DNA of 64,000 nucleotides, taken from contig JANPWX010000480.1 of assembly GCA_024734555.1 (NCBI GenBank), positions 3,682,260-3,746,259 of the forward strand, written 5' to 3'. Under the pieces are notes generated by a model, which worked only from the letters and a program-made list of their open reading frames with translations, ran no database searches and was not told where the DNA came from. A program made the position numbers and the translations under genes. The stretch's first letter is position 1. Each line of letters begins with the position of its first letter. The DNA is from Trochalopteron elliotii. Its lineage: Eukaryota > Chordata > Aves > Passeriformes > Leiothrichidae. Positions 51,101 to 63,200 of the stretch are shown piece by piece.

Positions 51101-51689
51101 AGCAGTCATGACATTCAAGTGAGAATGTGAAGATTTATCCTGGCATATGGTGATGCAGAAAGGAGGAGATATGTTTTGACAAGAATCGTAATTTGACAGT
51201 TAAAATAAACACACAGTCAAACAAAAATGGGATGGCTGATGAAAACTACGTGCTGAGTACTTTTCCTGCAGTTTCTCTGAGTAACACAGAAGCTTTTATG
51301 ACGTTGGTGATCTGGAACACCTTGAGTGAGAACCAGTGGCATTGTATCTCACATCACAGCTCTGCGTTCCTTGGATTTGATCTCCAGAAACAATGCTGCA
51401 GCACTGCACAGTGGGAACTTACCAATGTATTACTCACAGATGAATCATGAAGGTTATCACAAATCACTAGACAGAAAGAACCACAGGAAGATCTTCCAGG
51501 TCCAACAACAAACTAATTCGTTTGGTCCTTTCCTTTTTTTGTTCCTTTGGTTGCTGGCAAAGTATGAGGTATCCACAGAAGGCCTGAAAGCACTGAAACC
51601 TTAAAAATAAGTTAATTTTATACTGAAAAGTCCTGAAAATTGTCTCCTAAGGGTCAAACCACGTGGGAAATCCAGGTACAGAATCTCTC
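45128..51689. other. AT-rich non-coding DNA
   Basis: No gene. A T run lies at 46068-46079, and a TATATAAATATATATATAAA segment near 50092-50112. Some TAAT-rich patches (48090-48200, 50885-51010) could be regulatory but are not supported further. Confidence 0.6.
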
Positions 51690-52150
51690 GAAACCTTGTG
51701 CATGCAGGCCCAGACATAGAAATGAATACAGGGCTTGCCCTGGGACCTTGGAAAAGTCTTCCAGATTTAGATAAGCAAGAATGTGGGTTTGTAGTATAGG
51801 CAGAGACATTAAACTGGGTAGTGGAAAGTTTAAAAGCTTTAAAGTGTAGCTATAGAATTAGTTACAGAAATAGTAGAAAGTTTTAAGGTGTATCACGTAG
51901 GTTTGTGTGTCATTATAGGATTGATGAAGAAGGTCCTCATTGAGACAATTTAATTAGAGATTGGTGTGAAAATAGAAACAATTTTTGTGGGGCTAGCTTA
52001 TTGGCCAATTAACCTTTAAAAGACCTTGTAACCTCTAATGCTGGTCCTTGCTTGGGTGCCCCTTGGCTCAGCTCTCTGTGCTGGTTTTGTCCTTCAGGAG
52101 CTTCAGGAGAACCATCTTTGGTGTGGAGACGTGACTGTTAAATGGTACAA
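51690..52150 (+). mobile_element. Probable degraded solo LTR, family unknown
   Basis: TTATTGGCCAATTAACC followed by TTTAAAAGACC (51999-52024) resembles a CCAAT plus TATA-like promoter. It leads into a CTCTGTGCTGGTTTTGTCC / GGAGAACCATCTTTGG block of the type seen at the 3' end of bird LTRs. The expected AATAAA site appears mutated (CTTCAGGAGCTTC). I could not find matching target duplications, so both ends are approximate and the call rests on layout. Confidence 0.45.
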
Positions 52151-52859
52151 ATTATTTCTTGGCTTTCTCCAATGTGTTGATTTATTCAAACTGAGGATCT
52201 GACTCATAACATCTGTTTTGTTCATCACTCTTATTTCCTTGAGCTGCTACTCCTATTTATTCTGTTAATTTTTTTTTTGAATAGTTTGAAAGGAAACATA
52301 GAATGACTTTTGTTAGATGCAACTTTTTTTTCCTTAGAGAAATTAGATATTGGTGTATACAGTTGCCAGCTGCTACTGTACTTTGATGGATACTCTGCTT
52401 TTCTGCCAGAAAAAGGAGCTGAATACATTAAACAATATATTAAACATAGCACAGTACAGCTTTCTTTTATTTAGTTTATTGTTGTTGTATAGTTCTCACC
52501 AACACAAAGGTGCTTACTTCTTAAATCTGCATTATTATAGAAATGAGATACTTATAAATCTGCTAATCTCAAATTTAGATTTCACCCAAATCTTCTCATT
52601 TTCTGTTACCAAATATAACTAGACTTCAATATATTTTGAAAGTTTCAGGGAACTTCTCTGTCAGTAGCTGCACCTCACTGCCCAGTGTATGTCAGTATAT
52701 TTTTTCTTTATATTAGATAATAATCTAGAAACTGAAATAATCATGGCTGGACCATCTTTCTGACCTGGGTCTGACCTGTTTAGTTTTTTTTTTCTCAGGG
52801 AGCTCTTCCATAACTTTGATCATACTTTCCTGTTCTTTGTAGTTTGGTTTTTGTTGTTT

Positions 52860-52909
<50 letters not shown>

Positions 52910-54673
52910 TTCTGACATTTCTCTTCACTAAAGGAAGGAAAAGGGATAGAACCACCCACGCTCTTTAGAGGTAGTGAGCTTATTATGGATTTATTGAGTT
53001 GTATGATAATGGTTTCATTACTGACTTCAGTGGCATCACTGTGTCTGAGAAGCCCTTAAGATGAAGTTTCTAGGAGATTTTCAAATTAATCTTGAAGGTT
53101 TTCCCCTCCCTAAATATTATGTCTGATCTGTTCCTCTAGAAAAAATTAGAATAGCTGTAGTTTTCCATGGAATAAAAGGTGTTAAAAGTCTCTAAAAATG
53201 TAAATATGGCAAGGTTGCCTGAGTTTAGCAGTGCTTACTGCTAATGAGAATCAGTACTTTAAGATCTCAGGTTGCCTAATTTTTCTTTTCTTAATTACTA
53301 GTCAATGAAGGCCATGTGGAGGTCTTGGTAATGGAAATAGAGTGGAGTCTCTATTTCTGGAGACTCTTTCCCTGTACAGGGACTGTTGTGTTCTCCTTGA
53401 GTCAGCCTTGAGCTGCAGGATCCTGTGCCCTGCTGGAATAAATCAGAGTCTTCTCTCTGACATGCAGATGCTGCTCCTCAGGGCACAGCAGGTGAGGCTG
53501 GGTGGTCACATTTAACTCTTTTATTCCTGTGGATGATTTAACTGCAGGTTGCTTAGAAACAGGACCTGTGTGTGGGAGGAAGAGAGTTCTGGTGGGAACT
53601 CAAAGGCTGGATTCCTCTCAGAACACAATTACAGCAAAATGTGCTTTTGGCCATTTAGGGAACTTCCTCATAAACTCTTCACTGAATGTCTGGTGCAGAG
53701 CTTTGATCTTGCTCACGGCTTGATTTGTGTTCTTAAGGAAGAGCTGCAGATCAAACACTTTGTGATTGGTATATTCCAGATAATTCTGAATTTTTTTTTT
53801 TTTTTTGATTGAATGATGCCCAGGCTGTATCTTTTCTTCTGCTGTTTGCAATATCTTTTGCCCATGTTTCTTTTGCTATATCAGCAAACTGCCTTGTGCT
53901 GTGAACCCCGAATGTCAGATCTCCAGGGCATTGCTTGGACAGAGCAGAGGCCAAGCTTGTTTTCACAATCCTGAATCCACTTATATAGAAAATATCCTTA
54001 TCTTACAGGAAGCTGAAATTGTATATCTAATGCTGGAAGTGAACTCTGTGGGACTTGGACTTTGCAACCACTTCATCCAGCTGTGCAAATGGAAGCAACA
54101 TTCTTAACTAGACCCGTTTAGATAATGAAGTTTTTTGAGGCTCTGCTGGACAAGTAGCACCTGCTCAGAGTAAGGCTTGAAATATGTTAACAGGCTGCCC
54201 AAATACTGGGGTTTCAGGCTTGTTATATAGATCATTCTTATTCTTAATACCTTAAACCACAAAAAAAATAGGTCTGTAAGAGGAGAGCTAAGGCCACGTG
54301 ATGAAAGATGTGCTGTTGGCCTACTCCAAAACTCTGCAATTGCCTTTGAGCTCAGCTGTGCAGATCCAGCTTAGACAAAATAATCTGCTGAAATCTGACA
54401 GTTTGATTCATGCAGGGAGCCAGCTCCGAGTGATGCAGCAGCAGGACTCTTGGGAATATACTGGGGTGAGAGGTACTTAAAGGGCAATTTGCCAAAGCAA
54501 GTCTGTATGTGAAAGGCATCTGGTGACACTCTGTTCTTTGAGGCTGGGCCATTTGCCCTGATTTATTTGCAGTAAGCTGTCCAGTCTGTCCCCTGCAGCT
54601 CCAAGAGCTTGCCCTGAGATCCCATCTCACATTTCTTTCCTTCTGATAATTGGAGGAGCTCCTGCCTTTGGTG
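52151..54673. other. AT-rich non-coding DNA around the poly(T) run
   Basis: No gene apart from chance frames. CTGCTGGAATAAATCAGAG (53431-53449) contains AATAAA in a retroelement-like context, but no element ends could be defined. Confidence 0.55.
52862..52908. repeat. Poly(T) run of 47 (poly(A) on the minus strand)
   Basis: An uninterrupted run of 47 T, preceded by a T/G-rich ramp (GTTTGGTTTTTGTTGTTTGG). I see no retrocopy sequence next to it on the minus strand and no target duplication, so it is best called a homopolymer microsatellite. The exact length is prone to sequencing error. Confidence 0.9.
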
Positions 54674-54677
54674 CTGC

Positions 54678-55122
54678 TGATGCCTTGGAAGGCTGACCTG
54701 GAACAGAGACTGGACAGAGCCAGAGAATAAAGCAGATATTTATTAAAAGGCCTTTAGGATCCACCTTGGGCAGGACAAGGGCCTGGCCAGGGCTACACCC
54801 AAGGTGGGCCCAAAATGGTCACAAAATGGACAAACGGTCACGAGGTCTCACACTTTGATAAGTTTTGGTCCACTTGCATATTGGGGTTTAATTGTCCAAT
54901 TCCAGCTTCAGGTTATCAAGTCCCATCCTTCTTGTTCCTCCCTCCAGCCCACCCTTGTTTGTGCTTTTGGGGCTGAAAGTTATCCTTGGTGTTCAGCAGG
55001 AAAAGGATTTGTTTTGTGTCCCTGCTGTGTGCAGAGCTGAGTGACACTGACTGTGAGCTCAGAACTGCACCCCTGGGCAGCACAGAACCTGAAATACATG
55101 AAAGATAAAACTTAAGGCATCC
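54678..55122 (-). mobile_element. Solo LTR, family 1 copy C (ERV1-like)
   Basis: A 445-bp copy very similar to copy A, with perfect 4-bp duplications CTGC (54674-54677 and 55123-55126). It starts TGATGCCTT and ends AAGGCATCC, so the last base of the consensus is changed. AATAAA (complement of 54739-54744) is intact. The octamer position reads ACTTGCAT, a one-base loss. No coding sequence flanks it. Confidence 0.85.
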
Positions 55123-55126
55123 CTGC

Positions 55127-57213
55127 CAGACCCATTTGGGGTTGTAACCATGGTGCAGAGTAAGAGATGTTCAGTTCTTGAGCAGAGTGCTGGGCTTGCT
55201 CCAGAGCCTCTGTCATCTGCTTTGACACTTGCGTGATATTGGTACTGCTGATGTGTTTATTGACCAATTAAAGGTGCTGATCTGAGTAGAGATGTGTCTG
55301 AAGATCCTGCCATGTGTGTCTACCTCTTCTCAAAGAGCCAAGATTTTCAGATAATCCAAGTGGTGGAGTAGCATCTGTGGCAAGGAGGTGGGTGCAGCAC
55401 TGGCTGTTGGAGCATCCTGCAGAACCCGTGCTCTGAGCTGGGTGTGAACTGTAGGTGCTGTGGAGGGTTGGCTTGGAAGGAGGATGTGTACAAGGCTGGA
55501 AGACACAGAGCTGAGTGAGCTGGATTAGGTGAATGGGGTGAAAAATAGCAAGTAATGAGACCCATTGTAGTGCAGATCCGTGCCGGCAGCCCCGGAGCTG
55601 GTTCACGCAGCTCAGCTCACTTTGTTGCTGTGGTAACCACTGTGTGATTTTTTTGAATATTTATGCTGTGTAAAAGGAGCCTGGATAACCTAAAGATAGC
55701 ATGGATGACTCTTCAGCATGAGTCCCTTTGGTAGGAATGGAGACTTTGATTCCTTTAACAAAACTTACCTGATGCTGCCTTATTTTTCCCAAGGTCGGTG
55801 AAAAATGCCAATAAATTGGTATTTGTGTAGCCTGGGGAGTAGGGTGTGTAATGGTTCTGAATTTGTTCATTTGGAAATTCTTAAACTGGGAGATTAGAAA
55901 ATTCCTTTAAGGTTTGATCTATTCTCTCTTATTCTCTACACCACTTAGGATTTTCTACATGTGGGCTTACTTTTGGGGCTACTTCTGGGTCAGGGGTCTC
56001 ATCAGCTCCTCTGGAAATCTTAGTCCTCATTTTAGAGAAGCTGCAAAGCCCTAAATCTTCCATCTTAACTCACACACATTACTGTATACTAAACCCCCAA
56101 ATTCTAAGTTTCTAGGACTCCAACAGGGTGAGATTCTGGCAGTGTTTGGGGCTTGTCTGAAAAACTCAATTCATGGTTCCCACTTTGTCCTCTTCCCAAT
56201 GCCTTTTTTGCTTGTGTATAATTCCAGCTGTCAGTGTCAATGTTCAGTCCTCATGGGATGACTCTCTCCAAGGCAGGGGGTGCTGCCTGCTTCTGTGAAA
56301 TCAGATTAGGCAGGAGCTGTGTACAGCTCCACGATGATGCTGTGGAGAGTGGAACCTTGCTGGTTCCAATACCTGACAGGATCTGCAAAGCCCTGCAGGC
56401 ATCACTCCATGTCCTGGCAATGTTGGTTTCTCCTGGTATTCCTCACTCAGCCAGGCTGCAGGATTTTTGACAAGATGTGCTTTGTAAAGGTTTTGTGTTT
56501 TCCCAAGTGGAGTGAGACTACTCCAGCAGTTACCTTGTACAGCTCCTTGTTCCCAGGAGCTCAAGGAGTGGGAAGGCATTTGAGAATTCTGTCCTGATCT
56601 CTCCAAAATGCTTCTCCTTCCTGCAGATCCCAACTTCTCATGGAGGAGTCTCATTCAGCACAGTGAGGAGCAACAAAGAGCAGCCCCTTGCCTCAGAGCA
56701 GGCTAATTTACAGGTTGAACTTTGCAGCAGCTTTTCTGTTACAATTATCTGAAGTTTCCCAGCACGATCTGTGAGTTTCAGTTGTGTTGCCCTTTTGCTG
56801 ATTAGTGGAACTGCTGCTTTAGCAGTGTGTGGTAAAGCTTGTGGTTTTCCAGGGAGAGGAATTTAGAAAATATTGTGAACTTCTGTTGTGTAGTGTTTGA
56901 AGCTCTTTTTAAAACAAGAAACCAAACTAGCCCAATGAAAAACCTCCAAACCAAACTTCCAAACGAAACAAACCAAACCAAACCAATGAAAAACCTCCAA
57001 ACCAAACCCCGGGTAGCTTAAGATCAGAGATTTAAAATTAAGAGGAGTTTAAAAATGGGGAAAAGAGTTTTTCTTTTCCTGGAAAAATCCTTGCAAAAAT
57101 ATAATGATTATGATCATAATATTATTATTATTTATGATTTGCAGTCATTTTCCTGAACACTTAGTCTGTACTGCATGGACTCAGGACTCATAAAAGTTTT
57201 TCACTTTTAGATA
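55127..57213. other. Mixed-composition non-coding DNA
   Basis: GC-richer patches at 55140-55620 and 56230-56700 contain overlapping frames up to 117 aa on both strands, without domains. They may be degraded retroelements, but I cannot classify them. Confidence 0.5.
56915..57010. repeat. (ACCAA)n-like simple repeat with an internal 25-bp duplication
   Basis: The stretch is built from ACCAA/CCAAA words. A 25-bp block starting CCAATGAAAAACCTCC is present twice without mismatch, at 56932-56956 and 56983-57007 (51 bp apart). Confidence 0.85.
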
Positions 57214-57270
57214 AGAATTGTTTAGGTTGGAAAAAAAGATTTCTAAGGTCATCAAGTTCAGCCAAGGACA
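57214..57270 (-). mobile_element. Short CR1 tail fragment
   Basis: GAATTGTTTAGGTTGGAAAA followed by TTTCTAAGGTCATCAAGTTC and AGCC resembles the complement of the CR1 3' tail (a TAGGTTGGAAAAGACC..AAGATCATC..AGTCCAACC pattern). It is short and diverged, so an old copy. Confidence 0.55.
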
Positions 57271-60200
57271 CAGAAGCATACATTTCAGTTGTGTATTTTT
57301 GTTCAGGATGCTCCTGGCCAGGACACAGATGCAGGCAGTTGGGGATTAGGATTGTTTTGCTGACAGGTGTTAACTCTGGGGGTTTGCCAGCCCTCAGTGA
57401 GCAAGATTTCCTTCTCCTGTGCTGAAGTGACAGGAACTCCTCTCAGATTTCTTCAGGATGTTCAGGATCCCTCCTGGGCTCTGACTTGCCCACTGCTGGG
57501 AGCCTGGTCTGGCTAGCTGGTGTGTTATTGGTGCTGGTTTTGATAACTGCAGCCTGGAGGATCCTGGCTGGGGAGGTGCTGATGTACAGACAGGTCCAGA
57601 TGTTTTTGTGGGACAGTTCTGTCTCCTCAGCACAGCTGGGGACAGCTTGGACACGTCACACTCACCCAAACCACAGCTGCTTGGAGCCCTGTAAATCCAA
57701 ATTCTGCAGGTGTCCAATGCAAGAAGCCAAGAGGACAATATGTTCTTTTTAAAAGGATCCCCAAGGCAGGTGCACCTAAAAGTGGAAATTTAGGGACAAA
57801 TCACAAGTGCCACTGCTGCCATTCAGATGTGTTTAAGTAGCATTCCCAGAACAAATTTCTTGCTAAGGTGTTTAATCATCAGTTTCCCAATCTTTATTTT
57901 CTCAATCTTATTTTTACCTTTTACTTAAAGCACTTGAATTTTTTCAAATTCATGCAACCACGGGTTCATAGTTTTATTTGCTGACTGTATTCACCCTGAT
58001 TCTGCTTCCACTGGAAAAAAAATTATTCCTTGGTGATAATGAAATAAAAGGGAGACTATGGCATGGACAAAAGCTGTAAAATGTGTAAATAAACCTAAGG
58101 TTTCTTCCCCCATCCTCTGTCTGGGGATCACAAATAACAAAAGGGTTATGAGGAATAATATTTTACTTCAGATTGAAGACTAAGCCAGAGATAACTTGGC
58201 TACTCTGAAATAATTCAATGTATTTATCTTAAATTATAGCAGAAAATCTCAGTCTCACACTAATTTTTCAATTTAGGTAATTCCATTCTGCCTTTTCTAC
58301 CTGAGGTGCCCTTGGTGTTCAGTTATTATTACGAGGTATTCTTGTGTGATTACCTCTTCTCCAGGAGCTTTATTTTCCCAGTAAGTGAAATGCTTCAGGT
58401 TTCCCTGCAGAAAATGTGAATAAGAGATAAAAGGTATGGAATTGCAGGTTCAGTTTGGAAACAGCATCTCCATAGCAAGTCAGAAGTTGTCAGATTGGGC
58501 TTAGAATAATGTCACAGTTGCTGTTATGGTGGTGGTGGTGGGGGGTTATGATGGTTTTAATAGTGAATTTCTCCTCTGAGTGAATAATTTCCTTTAAAAC
58601 TTAGTCCTTTGAAGTGCAGAAAAACCTGCACCCACAACTTTAGAAAATAAACCTGGTTTTTATTCTGTTTATAGTGTTCAGTGATACACAGATGTGTTAA
58701 CAACTCTACTTCTGGAAGTTCTGGGTGATACTCACACCAGGAAATATACTTAATTTCCCACTTCCTTTCTGCTTAACTGCAAAAGAGCTAAAATGTGAGG
58801 TAGTAGTGATATATAATGAAGCCTAAAGGAATTGCAACCCTCACATCCCTTATTGCTGCAGTGTTTATAAAATAATTCACCAGAGTTAAGTTTCCAGTTG
58901 CAGCTTTATGGAGAAAACAAGGTTTATCATAGGCAAACAGATGGTTTCCTGAAATTATTATCTTTTTCTCTGTTCAAAAGAGCACAGTAATAGGATATCA
59001 GCAGTCCCTGGTGAGGTGAGTCTGTGACCACGGGGTTTATACACAGGAAATTCACAGGCTTTGCTCTTCTTCACTAAAGGAGAGATTTCATCTCTATGCT
59101 AGGAAAATAAATAAAGAATTAGAGGGGGGTGAGGAAATTGTTTCAGACCTTTGGTTTTTGGTTTGAAGATGGAAAGCAATAACTCAGTTTAAAAAACAAG
59201 ACACTGTTTTGAATTAATAATTTTCAGAGAAAGTTCATCTGCAGTTGAACTCCTCAGATGAAGCAAACTATACAATTTGAATTAGTTTCTTACCTGTAAA
59301 TTAAAGCATTGATCTTTTATGGTACTTTTTATTATGACAAAGTTTGTAATGGTGAAATGCCACCACTGATTATTCATACTCATCACAGAAGTGAAATTGC
59401 AGGGTGTGATTGCAATAATGAGCATTATTTCCACTTGTGGAATTGTAAAGATGATAACATAATCTGATTTAAATCCAGATTCAGCTGCTTTTGAAGTAGT
59501 TATTCCAATTCTTCACTCAGCATACTTTTGTAGCTAAACTTTCTCACTAAAAAATGCAGACTAATGACTGGGGAATGAAAACAGTCATCAAAATTTCATT
59601 AAGTATATATGTTTGAGCTGTCATTTAACTGTGATTCCCTCTCCCAGGTGAATGTACAACAGGGACAACACTCATGGGATTCACCATGACTGACTTGAGA
59701 TAAATGTAGCTGTAATTGCAGATAAATCTCAGATATTTCTCTGAACTTCCTTCATTTTCAGTGAAGGCACATTTTGGCTTTCAATTCCATTAGCCTGTTG
59801 CATTTCATGCTGCTTTGAATCATCCTTAGAATTTGTCTGGCGTTTTACTGACTATGAAGATGTCTGTGCTGGTAGCTCAGAAGGTGTTTTGCAAAACATG
59901 TAAAATGTAAATGTGTTTCTTGAGGTATTTTCCCATGTGCTTGATGAAAGTGCTTGTTATCCAAGACTAGAAGTATTTCTCTTCTAGTAGAAAGGTATGA
60001 ATAAAAGACCAGTTATACAACCTGGATTTATATCTTCAGTACCCCAGATACTGGAATAGTGTATGCAAAGAATATGTCAGTACTTAAAAAACTGGAAAAT
60101 GCACTCAGGATGAATGGTTGAAATATTTGTTTTCAGTTGAAATTCATAATCATGTTGGGGTAAAAATTTGTTTGATATTTCCATAGTTTTTTATTAATTA

Positions 60201-63200
60201 GAGCCTTCTGCACTTTACTGTGAGTCTCTCAGCTGTGGCTGAGCAATAATCATACATTTCCTTATCCAGCTTGACACTGCTGATAGCTCTTGTAATTCAT
60301 TCTCTTGATTATATTTGGCAACTCATAATTTGCTGGTAGCTGGTGTATCAGGATGGGAGTTCCTGGTGAGTATTCACACCATTTAGCTCTCATGACATGA
60401 TTTAATTAGAGGAAATTACCTGAATGCTACCCCTACTTGCTTTCCTTTTGAGGGGGATGTGAGATAAACTGAATGTCCATCCTATCAAAAGAAGGAAAAG
60501 GACAAGCAGCCCAAGCCTTGATGGAAAGGGAACTTGCAAAAACAACTCAGTCCTTTGGCTTTTGTGCTGATCTTTTAATTAGATAGGATGTAAATGAAGA
60601 TTGTTGAGATATGAGAGGAGAATTTTTTTTTTAATCTTACCTATAATATGATGAATACTTTATTCTTACTTGTAATCAGAGATCATCTACTTGCATTTGT
60701 TCACATGCATTTTTTGCCTCTCCATGAAAGCCTTTGCCATTCCTTAGGTTCACATACAAGGTTTGACATGTGTGTGACAAAAATCTGTAACATAAGTTAA
60801 CATGTGCTGAGTTACAACACTTCATCATTTGAGCTGCACAAGCTCAGCCAGGGACTGAACGGTGTCACCTCTCCTGCCAGCTGCAATCTCCTGGGAGAAG
60901 CTCTTCACTTTACAAACAGAACAAAACCAACAAAAGGATCCCAAACCCAACCAAATGTGAGGTGCCCAAACCCCAAGCCAACACTTTATGCACAGTGTGG
61001 AGAGCTGGAAAGGTGACCTTAGGCAGGATTTCTAACAGAACTGTGCAAAAATGTGTTAATTTGCACTCGCACTGTGGGTGCCATGTGTGGCAGAAAGGAA
61101 GAATGAGTGAAGTAGTGAACTAAATAAAGCTGTCCCCAGATTTCATTTGTATGGAGATATTTTTGCCAGACAATTTTTATCTCACAGAATCTGTCCATTG
61201 CCAGCTTGCAAAGCACTGTGGGATTCTATCCAAGACACTTGGATGTTAATTGACGCTCTGTATTTGCTATATTAATTGATTATAATCAAGAGAATTTTGG
61301 GAACAGGAAAGGCAATTATGAGAACTCTACAGAGGACTTTTAATATTAAGAAATTTTATAGTTGTGGGCAACTTTTGGGTAATGTTTTTCTCAGGGGGTA
61401 GATACCTCTGTGTTGTGCTTAGGATTCCATATGTGTGTTCATATGATTATGACCTGCTTTGTAAACTTCTCCTCACAGAAAAGCCTGAAGTGAATGGATA
61501 ACAGTGCTCCAGTGGGGTGTAGAAATCCCCAGCAAAGAATTGCCCTGGGAGATGCTCTTGTGCTACACAAAAGGCAAAAGACAAATATCTTTGTTTCCTC
61601 ATTTAACATATCTCTAGGCCTATAGCTTACTTTTTTGGGTTAAGAGAAATAAAGTGGATACAATGTGCTATAACCTTGTGGACATCTTCCTTTTGGAAAC
61701 CCCATGAGTGACAGCAGTGAATCCGAAAATCATTTAACCCTCACTTTGTTTTATCTCCTTATGCTTTTACACAAATTTTCATTTATAGCTCATTAGTTTC
61801 TCCTGATTGAACGGAATGTGCTTATTGACATCTGGCCCTCCTTTTTAGATATGCAGGAATGTAGAAATAATTAATTAAACATTAATAGTATAGAAGTGAG
61901 AGTAATACTCTCAGCATGAGCATTCCGTCAGGAGATAAAGATGAAGATTTTCTATGCGGGTAACATAAAACCAAATACAAGAATCAATCAAAAAGATCTT
62001 CTTGAATAAACATAATTTCTTGGAAACATCATCATTTTCCCCGATCTTGTTGTTTCCTATTCCTTTTAAATTTTTTCCTGTTTTATTTTTAGAAACAGTG
62101 TTCAGATGTTCCTGGGATGGTGATGGTAGAGTTGCTAATGGCCCCTGGCACGTGTTACCCACGATGTCAGGATGTTTTAAAGGCTTTTTCCAGTCTTAGT
62201 GTTTCAAGTCCAATCCATTTTTTTTCTGGGATTACCTGGCAGTGATGCAGCCTAAACAGATTGTTTGTAAGTCTTGGAAATGTTTATGCAAAGGCTGCAC
62301 TTTCATTCAAGCCATAGATCTTTGCAACACGAAAATGGTTGCAGCAGAGGTTGTGGAAAAGGTAATTCACTTTTGACTGGACATTCAAATGAGCAGGGGC
62401 TGTTATTTTCAGCTAAAGTACCAAAGGTGGGAGAATCTGTAGTTATTTGTCTTAGTGATCAAAATACAAACCCACAAAGGACAAGAAGTTCCCTGAGCAG
62501 GAGCAGACCTCTATTTCGTGTGTGGATTCCTGGTAGTCAATGAAACTACTGATATATTTTTTTTTTTGAACATTACCAAAATGTGATTGTGGTATCTTTT
62601 GATTTTTTTTTTAATCTTTAAATAATACAGCATATATTTGGTGAGGTATTTGGAACTAAAAATAGAGAATGTTGATGTTTCTGTTTTCAATCAGTTTTCA
62701 TTTTGGGAAAAAAAAAATCATCATTTTCAATGTCAGAATTATTTGCAGGAGTAAATTTGTTTTGTGTTGTCCACTATTTTAAATGGGCTGAAGCAGAACT
62801 TTCAGGACTAAGTACGTTTTTCTCTATAATGTGTAAAAATTTCTTCATTTCCCTTTCATTCACTGAAGTATCTATTTTCAGTCTTTGATTGAGCCACCCT
62901 GATCCAATTATACATAACTCCTCCTCCTTTGTATCATTCCCATTTGTATATAACTCCTAATCAGAATTTTTTCCTCCTTTTTGATCTAAACAACTTCTGT
63001 TGATGGCTCTGACTTTCCTAGACAGGAGATTTTATGTCTGCAATACCTGATGAGCACATTTCAAACTCTGCATCTTGCCACTGAATTCTTTGGTTGCTGG
63101 AGACAGCTCTGGAAATTCTGTTTGCTGTATTAATATCCTTTCTTGCACTGCCTTTAACTAGAAAGGTGACTTTTGCAGCTCGTGTTGAGGGTGCAGTGTT

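Noticed and set aside
52725..52955. Lysine-rich minus-strand frame
   Set aside because: The lysines are simply the translated poly(A) run.
56301..56654. 117-aa minus-strand frame
   Set aside because: Overlaps a 92-aa frame on the other strand; no recognisable domain or retroviral motif.
57107..57120. 14-bp perfect palindrome ATTATGATCATAAT
   Set aside because: Expected by chance in AT-rich DNA; no associated feature.
57486..57752. 88-aa frame with a hydrophobic, membrane-like segment
   Set aside because: Starts with TTG; no upstream in-frame ATG or family match.
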